A stretch of 64,000 bases of DNA from Nocardia cyriacigeorgica GUH-2 (GTDB taxonomy: Bacteria; Actinomycetota; Actinomycetes; Mycobacteriales; Mycobacteriaceae), in the NCBI RefSeq assembly GCF_000284035.1, contig NC_016887.1:4836001-4900000 (forward strand), written 5' to 3'. The translations under genes and the position numbers were made by a program. Below the pieces are notes generated by a model. It did no database searches, was not told the DNA's origin, and worked only from the letters and a program-made list of their open reading frames with translations. This document shows, piece after piece, positions 8,539 to 17,047 of this stretch (position 1 is the first letter of the stretch; every line of letters begins with the position of its first letter).

Positions 8539-9162
8539 TCAGGACTCGGTGCCCGCCGAAGCCGGGACATTCGCGCGCTCGGCGCCCAGGGTGGTGTCGG
8601 GCCCGTGCCCGGTGTGCACCACCGTCTCGTCCGGCAAGGCGAACAACCGGTCGTTGATCGAGGCCAGGATGGTCGGGTAGTCCGAGTACGAGCGGCCGGT
8701 GGCGCCCGGCCCGCCCTCGAAAAGGGTATCGCCGCTGAACAATTCGCCGAGCTCGGACAGGTAGAGGCAGCAGGAACCCGGGGAATGGCCGGGGGTGTGC
8801 AGCACCTCGAGCTGCGCGGGGCCCGCTTCGAGCCGCTGCCCGTCGCCGAGTGCGGTGTACTCGACGCCCGGATGGGTCTGCTGCCACAGCACGTCGTCGG
8901 CGGGGTGCAGGTAGATCGGCGCACCGGTGGCGGCCGACAGCTGCGGGGCGACGGTGACGTGGTCGTTGTGAGCGTGGGTGCAGACGATGGCGGTGACGCG
9001 CCTGCCGGCCACCGCGTCCAGGATGGGGCGGGCGTCGTGGGCGGCGTCGATGATCAGCACCTCGTTGTCGTCGCCCACCAGCCAGATGTTGTTGTCCACA
9101 TTCCAGCAGCCGCCGTCCAGGCAGAACTGGCCGGAGGTGACGATACGCTCCACCCGGGTCAC
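8539..9162 (-). CDS. MBL-fold metallo-hydrolase linked to mycothiol formaldehyde detoxification
   Basis: 207-residue metallo-beta-lactamase-fold hydrolase of the glyoxalase II type. The zinc motif is His63-Ala-His65-Asn-Asp67-His68, with further ligands in HTPGHSPGS, the FSGDTLF aspartate and the C-terminal HTGHGPDT histidine. The GTG start overlaps the stop of the mycothiol dehydrogenase gene (GTGA), so the two are translationally coupled. The same gene pair occurs in M. tuberculosis (Rv2259-Rv2260, from memory). Because MscR makes S-formylmycothiol, the natural inference is that this enzyme hydrolyses that thioester to formate and mycothiol. That role is not shown by sequence alone. Confidence 0.88.
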   Translation of the reverse strand: MTRVERIVTSGQFCLDGGCWNVDNNIWLVGDDNEVLIIDAAHDARPILDAVAGRRVTAIVCTHAHNDHVTVAPQLSAATGAPIYLHPADDVLWQQTHPGVEYTALGDGQRLEAGPAQLEVLHTPGHSPGSCCLYLSELGELFSGDTLFEGGPGATGRSYSDYPTILASINDRLFALPDETVVHTGHGPDTTLGAERANVPASAGTES

Positions 9163-10244
9163 AGCACGACCACCGAACGCAGCACCTTGCCGCCGTGCAT
9201 GGTGTGGAAGGCCTCTTCCACCGCGTCGAGCCCGATCCGTTCGGTGACGAACTTCTCCAGCGGCAACCGGCCCTGCCGGTACAGCTCGATCAGCGTGGGG
9301 AAATCACGTTCGGGCAGGCAGTCGCCGTACCAGGAGGATTTGAGCGCACCGCCGCGGCTGAAGAAATCGATCAGCGGCATCTCGAGGGTCATATCGGGAG
9401 TCGGCACACCGACGAGGACCACGGTGCCCGCCAGGTCGCGGGCATAGAACGCCTGCTTCCAGGTTTCCGGGCGGCCGACCGCGTCGATCACCACGTCGGC
9501 GCCGAAACCGCCGGTGAGTTCCTGGATTTCGGCGACCGCGTCGGCGGTGGAGGCGTCGATGGTGTGGGTGGCGCCCAGTTCGCGGGCGGCGTCGAGCTTG
9601 CTCGGGTCGCGGTCGACGGCGATGATCGTGGTCGCCCCGGCCAGCCGGGCGCCCGCGATCGCGGCATCGCCCACGCCACCGCAGCCGATGACGGCCACCG
9701 AATCACCACGGCCCACATTGCCGGTGTTCATCGCCGCTCCCAGCCCCGCCATCACGCCGCAGCCGAGCAAGCCGGCGACCGCCGGATCGGTGTCCGGATC
9801 GACCTTCGTGCACTGACCCTCGTGCACCAGCGTCTTGTCCGCGAACGCTCCGATGCCGAGGGCGGGGGTGAGTGCGGTGCCGTCCTCGAGCGTCATCGGC
9901 TTGCTGGCATTGAAGGTGTCGAAGCAGTACCAGGGCCGCCCGCGCTTACACGCCCGGCACTGCCCGCAGACCGCGCGCCAGTTCAGCACCACGAAATCGC
10001 CGACCTCGACATGCGTGACGGCCTCGCCCACCGTCTCCACGATTCCGGCCGCCTCGTGGCCGAGCAGGAACGGGAACTCGTCGTTGATCCCACCCTCGCG
10101 GTAGGTCAGATCGGTGTGGCACACCCCGCACGCCTGCACCCGCACCACCACATCGTTGGGCCCCGGGTCCGGGATCACGACCGTGACGAGTTCCACCGGA
10201 GCACCCGATCGACGGGCGATGACACCTCGGACGTTCTGGGGCAC
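9159..10244 (-). CDS. mscR: S-(hydroxymethyl)mycothiol dehydrogenase
   Basis: 361-residue zinc alcohol dehydrogenase, the same length as mycobacterial MscR/AdhE2. It oxidises the formaldehyde-mycothiol adduct to S-formylmycothiol with NAD+, and can also act as nitrosomycothiol reductase. The catalytic zinc ligand lies in CGVCHTD (Cys39/Cys42 region) with GHEAAG following. The structural zinc lobe is CGQCRACKRGRPWYC, the Rossmann motif is GCGGVGDAA and the NAD-selecting acid is in IIAVDRDPSK. The GTG start has a GAGAGGAGAG ribosome-binding site. It sits between two P450 genes on the same strand and is coupled to the MBL hydrolase. Confidence 0.93.
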   Translation of the reverse strand: MPQNVRGVIARRSGAPVELVTVVIPDPGPNDVVVRVQACGVCHTDLTYREGGINDEFPFLLGHEAAGIVETVGEAVTHVEVGDFVVLNWRAVCGQCRACKRGRPWYCFDTFNASKPMTLEDGTALTPALGIGAFADKTLVHEGQCTKVDPDTDPAVAGLLGCGVMAGLGAAMNTGNVGRGDSVAVIGCGGVGDAAIAGARLAGATTIIAVDRDPSKLDAARELGATHTIDASTADAVAEIQELTGGFGADVVIDAVGRPETWKQAFYARDLAGTVVLVGVPTPDMTLEMPLIDFFSRGGALKSSWYGDCLPERDFPTLIELYRQGRLPLEKFVTERIGLDAVEEAFHTMHGGKVLRSVVVL

Positions 10245-10371
10245 GATCTCTCCTCTCTGCGCGCGTGGCCCGGGCGGGCTACAACTCTCACCGTAGCCGG
10301 GCGTATGGGTGGAACGCGCCTGCCCACGCCCCGAGTCCCGCTGACCGGAACACCGCTCGGACAGGTGTCCA

Positions 10372-11598
10372 TCACTGTAGCCGGACCCGCAGGGGCAGGC
10401 TCGCGTGCCTGCGGACCATCAGGCTGGGCACCCACCGCGGCGGGGCATCGTCCACCAGCCCGAATCCGGTGGTGCGCTCGAGCAGCGTGGTGATCGCGGC
10501 CAGGGCTTCCATCCGGGCCAGGGCAGCGCCGATGCAGAAGTGCGCGCCCTTGCCGAACGCGAGCGTGGTGCGGCCGGAACGGTCCACATCGACGATGTCC
10601 GGATCGGTGAAGGTGCCCGGGTCGCGGTTGGCCGCGCCCCACATCAGCAACAGATGACCGCCCGCGGGCAGCGCCACCCCGCCGAGCGTGGTCTCCCGGG
10701 TGATGTGGCGATGGTGTCCGCGAAACGGCGACTCCACCCGCGCAACTTCCTCGAGGAAGGCCGGGATCGCGGCGGTGTCGGCGCGCAACCGATCCTGTAT
10801 GCCCGGGTGCTCGGCCAGGATCCGCGCCGCGTTCGCGATCAGCCCCGCCGTCGACTCGCCGCCCGCGCCGACCAACTGCACCAGGATCAGCACGGCGACG
10901 TCGGGTTCGAGCTCACCGCGTCGGCATGCCGAGGCGAGTACGTCCAGCAGCCCGATCCCGGTGCCATCGGGCCTCGCGAGGGCGCGAGCGAACTGATCAT
11001 GCAGGTATCCGGCAAGTTCGGCGGCGGAGCCGACCAACCCGGGCAGCCGTCCCTCGGCGACGATGCCGCCGAGCATCTCGGTGGCGTCGTAGGCCCAGCC
11101 GAGTAATTGCGGTACGTGCTGCGGCGGCAACCCGATGATCTCGGCGACCACCGCGAGCGGCAGCCGGTCTGCCATCCCGGTAGCGATGTCGATGCGGTCA
11201 CCGCGCAGCTGTTCGCGCCAGAGCCGGTCGACGATGTCCTGCACCAGCTGCCCGAGGCCGCGTACGCGTTTGCCGATGTACGGGAAGACCAGCTTGCGAT
11301 GCGCGGCGTGCACCGGCTCGTCGGCCGTGGCCAGGACGTGAACGGCCTGGCCGCCGCCGTCCATATCGAAGACCAGCGGCGGGCCCTCCGGCTGGTGGAT
11401 CATCACCCCGGTCAGGTTCGAGGAGAAGTCCTCGACTCGGGTGGCGGCCTCGGTCACCAGGTCCCAGGACGTCACCAGGAAGAAGTCGGTCCCCGGGACC
11501 CGCCATACCGGCGACTGCTCGCGCAACATCCGGTACATCGGATACGGGTCGTCCAGATTCGCCGGGTCGAAGATGTCGATACCGCTCGGTGCCACCAC
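10372..11598 (-). CDS. cytochrome P450
   Basis: 408-residue soluble bacterial P450 monooxygenase. The heme thiolate is Cys355 in FGKGAHFCIGAA, the I-helix oxygen-activation motif reads VGAGGESTAG (A-G-G-E-S-T), and the K-helix E-x-x-R is in EEVARVES. The end VPSLMVRRHASLPLRV resembles CYP144-type enzymes, but the family was not confirmed. GTG start. No ferredoxin gene is adjacent. A TetR gene diverges from it across a 208-bp gap that holds a perfect inverted repeat, suggesting ligand-controlled expression. It is upstream of mscR on the same strand; a shared operon is plausible but the 127-bp gap leaves room for a separate promoter. Confidence 0.92.
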   Translation of the reverse strand: MVAPSGIDIFDPANLDDPYPMYRMLREQSPVWRVPGTDFFLVTSWDLVTEAATRVEDFSSNLTGVMIHQPEGPPLVFDMDGGGQAVHVLATADEPVHAAHRKLVFPYIGKRVRGLGQLVQDIVDRLWREQLRGDRIDIATGMADRLPLAVVAEIIGLPPQHVPQLLGWAYDATEMLGGIVAEGRLPGLVGSAAELAGYLHDQFARALARPDGTGIGLLDVLASACRRGELEPDVAVLILVQLVGAGGESTAGLIANAARILAEHPGIQDRLRADTAAIPAFLEEVARVESPFRGHHRHITRETTLGGVALPAGGHLLLMWGAANRDPGTFTDPDIVDVDRSGRTTLAFGKGAHFCIGAALARMEALAAITTLLERTTGFGLVDDAPPRWVPSLMVRRHASLPLRVRLQ

Positions 11599-11765
11599 TG
11601 CGCACTCCCGTTCTCGCTGCCGTTACCGGGATCGACGCTGCGCTGTCGCCGATACCCAGGTCAACAGAGGTCTCGGCGCGAGACAAGCGGCAGGGGTTCC
11701 CGGCGGAGATGCCATCGACATCGGCGGATGACGTCGAGATATGGGGTACACAAATTGTGGAAGTT

Positions 11766-11780
11766 GTCTCATGCTGAGAC
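11766..11780. promoter_or_regulatory. probable TetR operator
   Basis: Perfect inverted repeat GTCTCA-TGC-TGAGAC in the divergent gap between the P450 and the TetR gene, 26 bases before the TetR ATG. A second, weaker repeat (CACAA-A-TTGTG, 11749-11759) lies just upstream. Confidence 0.6.
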
Positions 11781-11806
11781 GACACCCGACTTCAGGAGGC
11801 GACGGC

Positions 11807-12361
11807 ATGGCTCAGCACCGCCGAGACTGGCTCGCCGGTGGCGACCGCCGCGCGGCCGCTGTCGCACGCATCGAAGCGGCCGCCACCGCATTGTTCCTCG
11901 AACGCGGGATCGACGACGTCGGCGTCGACGAGGTAGCCGCCCGGGCGGGCTGTTCGCGCGCCACGTTGTATCGGCATGTCGGCGGGAAGGCCGCGCTCGT
12001 CGACGCCGTTCTGACCAGGTCCGCGGCCACCGTCGGCGAACGGGTCGCGGCAGCGGTAGCACCGCATACCGGCGCCCGCCGGGTAGTCGAGGCGATCCTG
12101 GCGTCGGTCGCGGCCATCCGCGCCGACCCGGTGCTGTCGCGCTGGCTGGCGACCCGCTCCGCCGCGGGCGATGGCTATCTGACCGCCTCGCCGGTGCTGT
12201 CGCGCATCGCGGCGAGCCTCACCCGCACCACCGACGACGAGGCCGCCCAATGGGTCGTCCGCGTCGTGCTGTCACTGCTCTCCTGGCCGCTCCCGGACGC
12301 CGCCGCCGAACGCCGCTTGGTTCAGCGTTTCGTCGCCCCGGGTTACGCCGCCCGTCCGTGA
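11807..12361 (+). CDS. TetR family transcriptional regulator
   Basis: 184-residue TetR-type regulator. The HTH covers about residues 15-60 (RIEAAATALFLERGIDDVGV, then AGCSRATLYRHVGGKAALVD). The ATG at 11807 was chosen over an upstream in-frame ATG at 11741 because AGGAGG lies 5-6 bases before it and because the palindrome would otherwise be inside the coding region. It diverges from the P450 and should repress it and itself through the 11766 operator. Ligand unknown. Confidence 0.9.
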   Translation: MAQHRRDWLAGGDRRAAAVARIEAAATALFLERGIDDVGVDEVAARAGCSRATLYRHVGGKAALVDAVLTRSAATVGERVAAAVAPHTGARRVVEAILASVAAIRADPVLSRWLATRSAAGDGYLTASPVLSRIAASLTRTTDDEAAQWVVRVVLSLLSWPLPDAAAERRLVQRFVAPGYAARP

Positions 12362-12380
12362 GGCCTGCCTGGGTTCGGTC

Positions 12381-12405
12381 CGCGGGCTTCGTCCTCCTGC
12401 CCGCG
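12381..12405. terminator. hairpin after TetR gene
   Basis: Seven-bp perfect arms (CGCGGGC / GCCCGCG) with an 11-base loop, 20 bases after the TetR stop, between convergent units. No U-tract. Confidence 0.35.
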
Positions 12406-12435
12406 CATCGGCCGGGCGCGGCTACCGGGGGACGA

Positions 12436-12540
12436 CTACAGCAGACCCCAGGCCTGCAACAGGTACGTCACGTTGGCGGCCAGCGATGTGACGGTGTTCG
12501 CCAGGTTCAGTGCCGACGATCCGAGATCGATGATGTTCAC
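12436..12540 (-). CDS. small 34-residue protein of unknown function
   Basis: GTG start at 12540 with a strong AGGAGGA ribosome-binding site (12545-12551), TAG stop at 12436. The peptide is rich in Leu, Ala and Asn, with a single Trp near the end (LLQAWGLL). It lacks charged residues after the first few, so it could be an amphipathic or membrane-seeking helix. GC-rich third positions fit real coding. It starts 78 bases after the stop of the ABC exporter gene on the same strand, so it may be the last cistron of that operon. Family not recognised. Confidence 0.45.
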   Translation of the reverse strand: MNIIDLGSSALNLANTVTSLAANVTYLLQAWGLL

Positions 12541-12618
12541 GTCTTCCTCCTCATGCGGCCCGGCCCTTTACCCACGGTAGTGACGCTGCAAACCGGTGGC
12601 ATCCGCCTATCGGATGAA

Positions 12619-14364
12619 TCACGGCACGACCTGAGACCGATCTCTGCTCGCGTCGACAGCCCGGCTGTCGACCGACATGCTCCAGAACTCGGCGTAACGA
12701 CCGCCCTCGCGCAGTAGCTCGGCGTGGGTCCCCGCCTCCACGATCCTGCCCTCGTCGAGGAAGACGACCTGGTCGGCGGTACGCACGGTGTGCAGGCGAT
12801 GGGCCACCAGCACCACCGTGCGCCCGGCCATCAGGCGTTCGATGCCCCGGTGGACGGCGGCGTCGTTGGCCGGATCCAGGGCCGAGGTCACCTCGTCGAG
12901 CAGCACGATGGGCGCGTCCTTCAGCAGGGCGCGGGCAATGGAGACGCGCTGACGTTCACCACCGGAGAGCCGGGCGCCACCTTCGCCGACGTCGGCGAGC
13001 CAGCCGCCGGGTAGTCGTTCGATCACCTCGTCCAGCTGCGCCGCGCTCGCGGCGGCGCGGACCTCGGCGTCGGTGGCTTCGGGCCTGCCGAGCCGGATGT
13101 TGTCTTCGATGGTGCCGTCGAAAAGATAGACATCCTGGAAGACGACGGCGATCTGCGCCATCAGGGTGGCTGTGCCGATATCGCGGACATCGACACCGCC
13201 GACTCGGACGGCCCCCGCATGCACATCATGGAAGCGTGCGATGAGGTGCAGCAGGGTGCTCTTGCCCGCGCCGGACGGCCCAACGATCGCCACCCGCCGG
13301 CCCTGCGGCACGGTCAGATTCAGCTCGTCGATCACCGTACGGGCGCCACGACGGAAGGTGACGGCGTCGAACTCCAGATCATGACCGTTCGGCTGGAGCG
13401 GTTGGGCAGGCTCCGGCAGCGGCTCGGTGCGCAGGAGCGCGTCCAGCCGGACGAGCTGAGCCCGCGCACTGCGGAGTTTCCCGCCGATGTCGGCCAGCGC
13501 GAGCACCGGGTCCGCGCAACGGGCCGCGAGCACGAGGATCGCGAGAACCTCGGCGGCGCCGAGGGATCCACCCACAGCGAGGTAGGCCCCGAGGGCCAGC
13601 AGCGCGGTGAACATCGCTTGGACAGCGAGAGTGAGTCCGACGACGCCGGGCACGGCCGACAGTGCCGAGCGACGGGAGGCGCGTTCGATGCCGCGCAGCG
13701 CGTCGTCGAGCAGACCGAACCGTTCGGTGGTGCGCCCGCCCGCCCGCAGCACCGGCTGGGCTTGAAGGTATTCGATAACTCGCCCGGCCGCCTGCTGGTC
13801 ACGGTCGTGGCGTTCGGCGTCGGCGGCCGCCATGGCCGGTGCGGTCCTGGACTGGATCGCTGCCACGAGCGGCACGGCGATCAGCGCGGCCAGGCCGAGC
13901 CGCCAGTCGACGACGGTGATCACGACGACGATCGTCAGCGGCGTCACGATCGCGGCGATGAACGGCGCGAGCAGGTGCGCGATCACACTCATCGCTTCCA
14001 GCACACCCCGGCTGGCCAGCACCGATACCTCACCGACCCGGTCACGGCCATACCAGCCGATCGGCAGCCGGGCCAGATGATCGCCGAGCCGGTGATAGGT
14101 GCCGCGCAGCAGCGTGGTGCCGGCCCGGAAACCGGCCAGATCACTGACATAGCGCAGCACCGCGTAGCCCGCGACGGCGGCGGCGAACATCGCGAGCCAC
14201 GGCCGGGCGGCGCCCGGATCGCTTCCGAGCAACTCCCGCAGCACCGGGACCATGAAGGCATAGGAGGCACCTTCGGCGATCGCGGTGACGGTCATCAGGA
14301 CCACGGCCCGTCGCACCGGACCCGCGTACCGGTGCCCGAGCACGCGCAGCAGCAGGGCGATCAT
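12619..14364 (-). CDS. ABC exporter half-transporter, subunit 2 (ATPase + permease)
   Basis: 581-residue type IV ABC half-transporter: six-helix membrane domain (about residues 15-300) followed by an ATPase domain with Walker A GPSGAGKST, Q-loop VFQDVYLF, signature LSGGERQR, Walker B IVLLDEVTSALD and H-loop VAHR. All catalytic residues are intact. Its ATG overlaps the stop of the upstream subunit (ATGA), so the two should form a heterodimer. The pair resembles YbtPQ/IrtAB-type proteins, but no siderophore-interaction domain is present and no siderophore genes are nearby, so the cargo is open. Confidence 0.92.
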   Translation of the reverse strand: MIALLLRVLGHRYAGPVRRAVVLMTVTAIAEGASYAFMVPVLRELLGSDPGAARPWLAMFAAAVAGYAVLRYVSDLAGFRAGTTLLRGTYHRLGDHLARLPIGWYGRDRVGEVSVLASRGVLEAMSVIAHLLAPFIAAIVTPLTIVVVITVVDWRLGLAALIAVPLVAAIQSRTAPAMAAADAERHDRDQQAAGRVIEYLQAQPVLRAGGRTTERFGLLDDALRGIERASRRSALSAVPGVVGLTLAVQAMFTALLALGAYLAVGGSLGAAEVLAILVLAARCADPVLALADIGGKLRSARAQLVRLDALLRTEPLPEPAQPLQPNGHDLEFDAVTFRRGARTVIDELNLTVPQGRRVAIVGPSGAGKSTLLHLIARFHDVHAGAVRVGGVDVRDIGTATLMAQIAVVFQDVYLFDGTIEDNIRLGRPEATDAEVRAAASAAQLDEVIERLPGGWLADVGEGGARLSGGERQRVSIARALLKDAPIVLLDEVTSALDPANDAAVHRGIERLMAGRTVVLVAHRLHTVRTADQVVFLDEGRIVEAGTHAELLREGGRYAEFWSMSVDSRAVDASRDRSQVVP

Positions 14365-16148
14365 GACAGTTCCTCTCCTCGATGTGTGCGCCAGAACTCG
14401 GCGAACGGGCCGTTTCCGGCCAGCAGTCGCGCAGGCGCACCGCGCTCGACGATCTCGCCGTCGCGCAGCAGGACGACGGTGTCGGCGTCGGCGATGGTCT
14501 CCATCCGGTGGGCGATGATCAGCAGGGTCCGCTCCCCGCGCAGATCGGTCAGGGTCTCGCGTACCGCGTGTTCGGTCAGCGGGTCGGCGAATGCCGTGGC
14601 CTCGTCCAGAACGAGAATCGGCGTGTCCGCCAGCAGCGCGCGAGCGAGCGCCAGTCGCTGCGATTCGCCGCCGGACAGCCCGGCGTCGACGCCGAGCACA
14701 GTGTCGTAGCCGTGTGGCAGCTCGAGAATTCGCTGGTGAATGTTCGCGAGCCGGGCGGCCCGCACAACCTGCTCGCGGTCGGCGTGCGGCACGGCGAGCG
14801 CGATATTGTCGGCCACCGAGGCGCGCAGCAGTCGCACATCCTGGAAGACGAACGACACCGTCCGGTAGAGCGCGTGACTGTCGATCTCGCGCAGGTCGAC
14901 TCCGCCGATGGTGATGGTGCCGTGGGTCGGATCGAAGAACCGCGGAAGCAGCTGCACCAGAGTGGATTTGCCACTGCCGGACGGTCCGGCGAGCGCGGTG
15001 ACCGTTCCCGGTTCGAGCACCAGGTCGATGCCGCGCAGCACCTCACGGCCGGTGTCGTAGGCGAATCCGACATCGCGCAGGCGCACCCGATGGCCACGCG
15101 GCGCGACCGGATGCGCGGGTTCGGGCAGCGGCTCGACATCGAGCACATCGCGAATCCTGCCGACCGCACGGCCGGCCGCCTGCAAGTCGTCGAATCCGTG
15201 GCCGAGTGCGGCGACCGGTGCGGTCAGGCCGAGGCCGAGCAGCAGGAACGGCAGCAGATCCGCGGCCGCCAGGCTGCCACCGGTGATCAGGGCCGCGCCG
15301 CCGGTCAGCACCACCAGCAGCACGAACGGCGGCGATAACGCCAGCTGCATCCCGGCGGCGATCGGCGAAATACCGCGCACCCAGCGCACAAAGGTTTCGG
15401 CGAAATCGTCGACCGCCGTGCGGAACCGACGATGCGCGCGGTCACCACCGCCGAAGGCCTTGACCACCGCGATGCCCTGCACGAACTCCACCGCGGTGTC
15501 GGCGATACGTCCCATCGCCGCATCGACATCGCGCTGTTCACGCTGCCGGGCCGGGGTCATCATCAACGGAACCAGCGCCACCGCCAGCAGCACCGGAATC
15601 AGGGTTATCAGGGTGAGCCGCCAGTCGACGGTGAGCAGATACAGCAGCGACACCAGCGGCACCACGAACGCCGACACCAGCTCGCCGGGCGCATGGGCGA
15701 TGAACGGATGCACCGCGCTCACATCCTCGCCGACCACCTTGGCCAGCTCACCGGTGCGCCGCCGGGCGAGCAGGCCCATCGGCACCCGACCGAGATGGGC
15801 GGCCAACTGCCGGCGCAGCGACAGCTGCACCCGGCCGTCGAGGACATGGCCGAGTCCGGACGAGGCGCCGGTGAACAACAGCCGGACGAACAGGCCCGCG
15901 GCCCCGAGAAGCACCGCCGACCAGACCCGGCCGTCATCGATCGGGCCGGGAGACAGCAGAACCCGGCCCAACTCCACGACGGCCAGCAGCGGCGCCAGCC
16001 CGGCAACCGCTCCGATGACTTGCAGACCGATCACGGCGGCGAATCCCCGGGCGTGCGGGCGCAGCAACGCCGCGACCGAGGTGTGGTCGGTGCGAGTGGC
16101 GGACCGTGCGGACGGTGCGGGCGTGACGTCGGTGTCAGTCGCGGTCAT
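14361..16148 (-). CDS. ABC exporter half-transporter, subunit 1 (ATPase + permease)
   Basis: 595-residue partner of the next gene. It has a short Thr/Ser-rich N terminus, a membrane domain (about 30-310) and an ATPase domain with Walker A GPSGSGKST, Q-loop FVFQDVRLL, signature LSGGESQRL, Walker B ILVLDEATAFAD and H-loop IAHR. The ATG at 16148 was chosen because GAGGGGG precedes it; the frame remains open to 16271 but that part is arginine-rich and overlaps the regulatory region. A TetR gene diverges from it with two inverted repeats between, indicating inducible export, for example of a drug or lipid. Confidence 0.9.
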   Translation of the reverse strand: MTATDTDVTPAPSARSATRTDHTSVAALLRPHARGFAAVIGLQVIGAVAGLAPLLAVVELGRVLLSPGPIDDGRVWSAVLLGAAGLFVRLLFTGASSGLGHVLDGRVQLSLRRQLAAHLGRVPMGLLARRRTGELAKVVGEDVSAVHPFIAHAPGELVSAFVVPLVSLLYLLTVDWRLTLITLIPVLLAVALVPLMMTPARQREQRDVDAAMGRIADTAVEFVQGIAVVKAFGGGDRAHRRFRTAVDDFAETFVRWVRGISPIAAGMQLALSPPFVLLVVLTGGAALITGGSLAAADLLPFLLLGLGLTAPVAALGHGFDDLQAAGRAVGRIRDVLDVEPLPEPAHPVAPRGHRVRLRDVGFAYDTGREVLRGIDLVLEPGTVTALAGPSGSGKSTLVQLLPRFFDPTHGTITIGGVDLREIDSHALYRTVSFVFQDVRLLRASVADNIALAVPHADREQVVRAARLANIHQRILELPHGYDTVLGVDAGLSGGESQRLALARALLADTPILVLDEATAFADPLTEHAVRETLTDLRGERTLLIIAHRMETIADADTVVLLRDGEIVERGAPARLLAGNGPFAEFWRTHRGEELS

Positions 16149-16278
16149 GCCGGCCCCCTCGCGTAGCGGGTCCGGATAACGGCCGGAGCGGGGTGTGGTG
16201 GCCGAGTCGGTGCATGGCACGAGTCCTTCGTGGCGAGGGCGTAGAGGCGATAGCAGCGCAGGGCGCCGCATTTCAGAA

Positions 16279-16302
16279 AGTCACTTTCTCTAGAGAGTGA
16301 CT
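16279..16302. promoter_or_regulatory. inverted repeat, probable TetR operator
   Basis: AGTCACT-N10-AGTGACT, perfect 7-bp arms, in the divergent gap between the ABC exporter and its TetR gene. The spacer holds CTAGAG and is AT-richer than the surroundings. Confidence 0.55.
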
Positions 16303-16355
16303 GTACGATCCCGTCTACAGACAGTCAATGCCTGAAAGACAGCCAGACGCTTCAG

Positions 16356-16376
16356 ACAGTTACTTGCTGATACTGT
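16356..16376. promoter_or_regulatory. second inverted repeat near TetR start
   Basis: ACAGT-N11-ACTGT, ending seven bases before the TetR ATG (16383). The nearby ACAGTCA (about 16320) repeats the same half site. Likely autoregulatory. Confidence 0.45.
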
Positions 16377-16382
16377 GACCGC

Positions 16383-16997
16383 ATGAGCGGACTTCGCGAA
16401 CGCTGGCGCGTCAAGGCGATGCACACCATCCAGGAACGAGCCCTCGACCTGTTCGACGAGAAGGGCTTCGGCGCCGTCACAATCGACGAAATCGCGGCGG
16501 CCGCCGAAGTGTCGGCATCGACGGTCTATCGCCTCTTCGGCACGAAAGAAGGGATCATCGTCGCCGACGAATTCGACACCCTCAGCGCGGAGGAGATCGA
16601 AAAAATGGTGGATCCGCGCGATCCCATCGGCAGCCTGCTGCGCTCGGTGCGCACCGACGAGGGCGTGGCCGAGCACCGTTCGGGCCCGCCAGACCGCGCG
16701 GTCGACACCGGGCCGTGGCGCAGGATTCGCTACCACTTCTCCGAGCCGTCGGTGCGCATGGCCGCCTGCGCCTCGGCCGACCGCACCGCGCAGCGACTCA
16801 CCCCGCTGATCGCGTCGACCGGGCGACTGACCGACACTCAGGCCCGGGTGGCCGCCAATGCCTTGGCCTTCGGCTATTTCGCCGCCCTCGAGCAGTGGTA
16901 CCTCGACGGCGGTACCCGCCCCGTAGCCGACTACGTCGAGGACGGACTGCGCCCGCTGCGCAGCATCTGGCCGGCCGACGACCAGGCTTCGGCCTGA
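16383..16997 (+). CDS. TetR family transcriptional regulator of the ABC exporter
   Basis: 204-residue regulator with an HTH at about residues 17-60 (ALDLFDEKGFGAVTIDEIAA, then VSASTVYRLFGTKEGIIVAD) and a helical C-terminal domain with the pattern GYFAALEQWYLDGG, typical of acyl/aromatic-responsive TetR proteins. It diverges from the two-gene ABC exporter; the inverted repeats between them (16279 and 16356) are its probable binding sites. Start ATG follows the second repeat closely, so translation starts within the operator region. Confidence 0.9.
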   Translation: MSGLRERWRVKAMHTIQERALDLFDEKGFGAVTIDEIAAAAEVSASTVYRLFGTKEGIIVADEFDTLSAEEIEKMVDPRDPIGSLLRSVRTDEGVAEHRSGPPDRAVDTGPWRRIRYHFSEPSVRMAACASADRTAQRLTPLIASTGRLTDTQARVAANALAFGYFAALEQWYLDGGTRPVADYVEDGLRPLRSIWPADDQASA

Positions 16998-17047
16998 CAA
17001 TTCGCCGAGCGCCCGGACTCGACGCCGCGTAGTCGCCTACGAGTAGG

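Noticed and set aside
12619..16148. Naming the ABC pair irtAB (siderophore import)
   Set aside because: No siderophore-interaction domain in the first subunit and no siderophore genes nearby; only the general exporter fold is supported.
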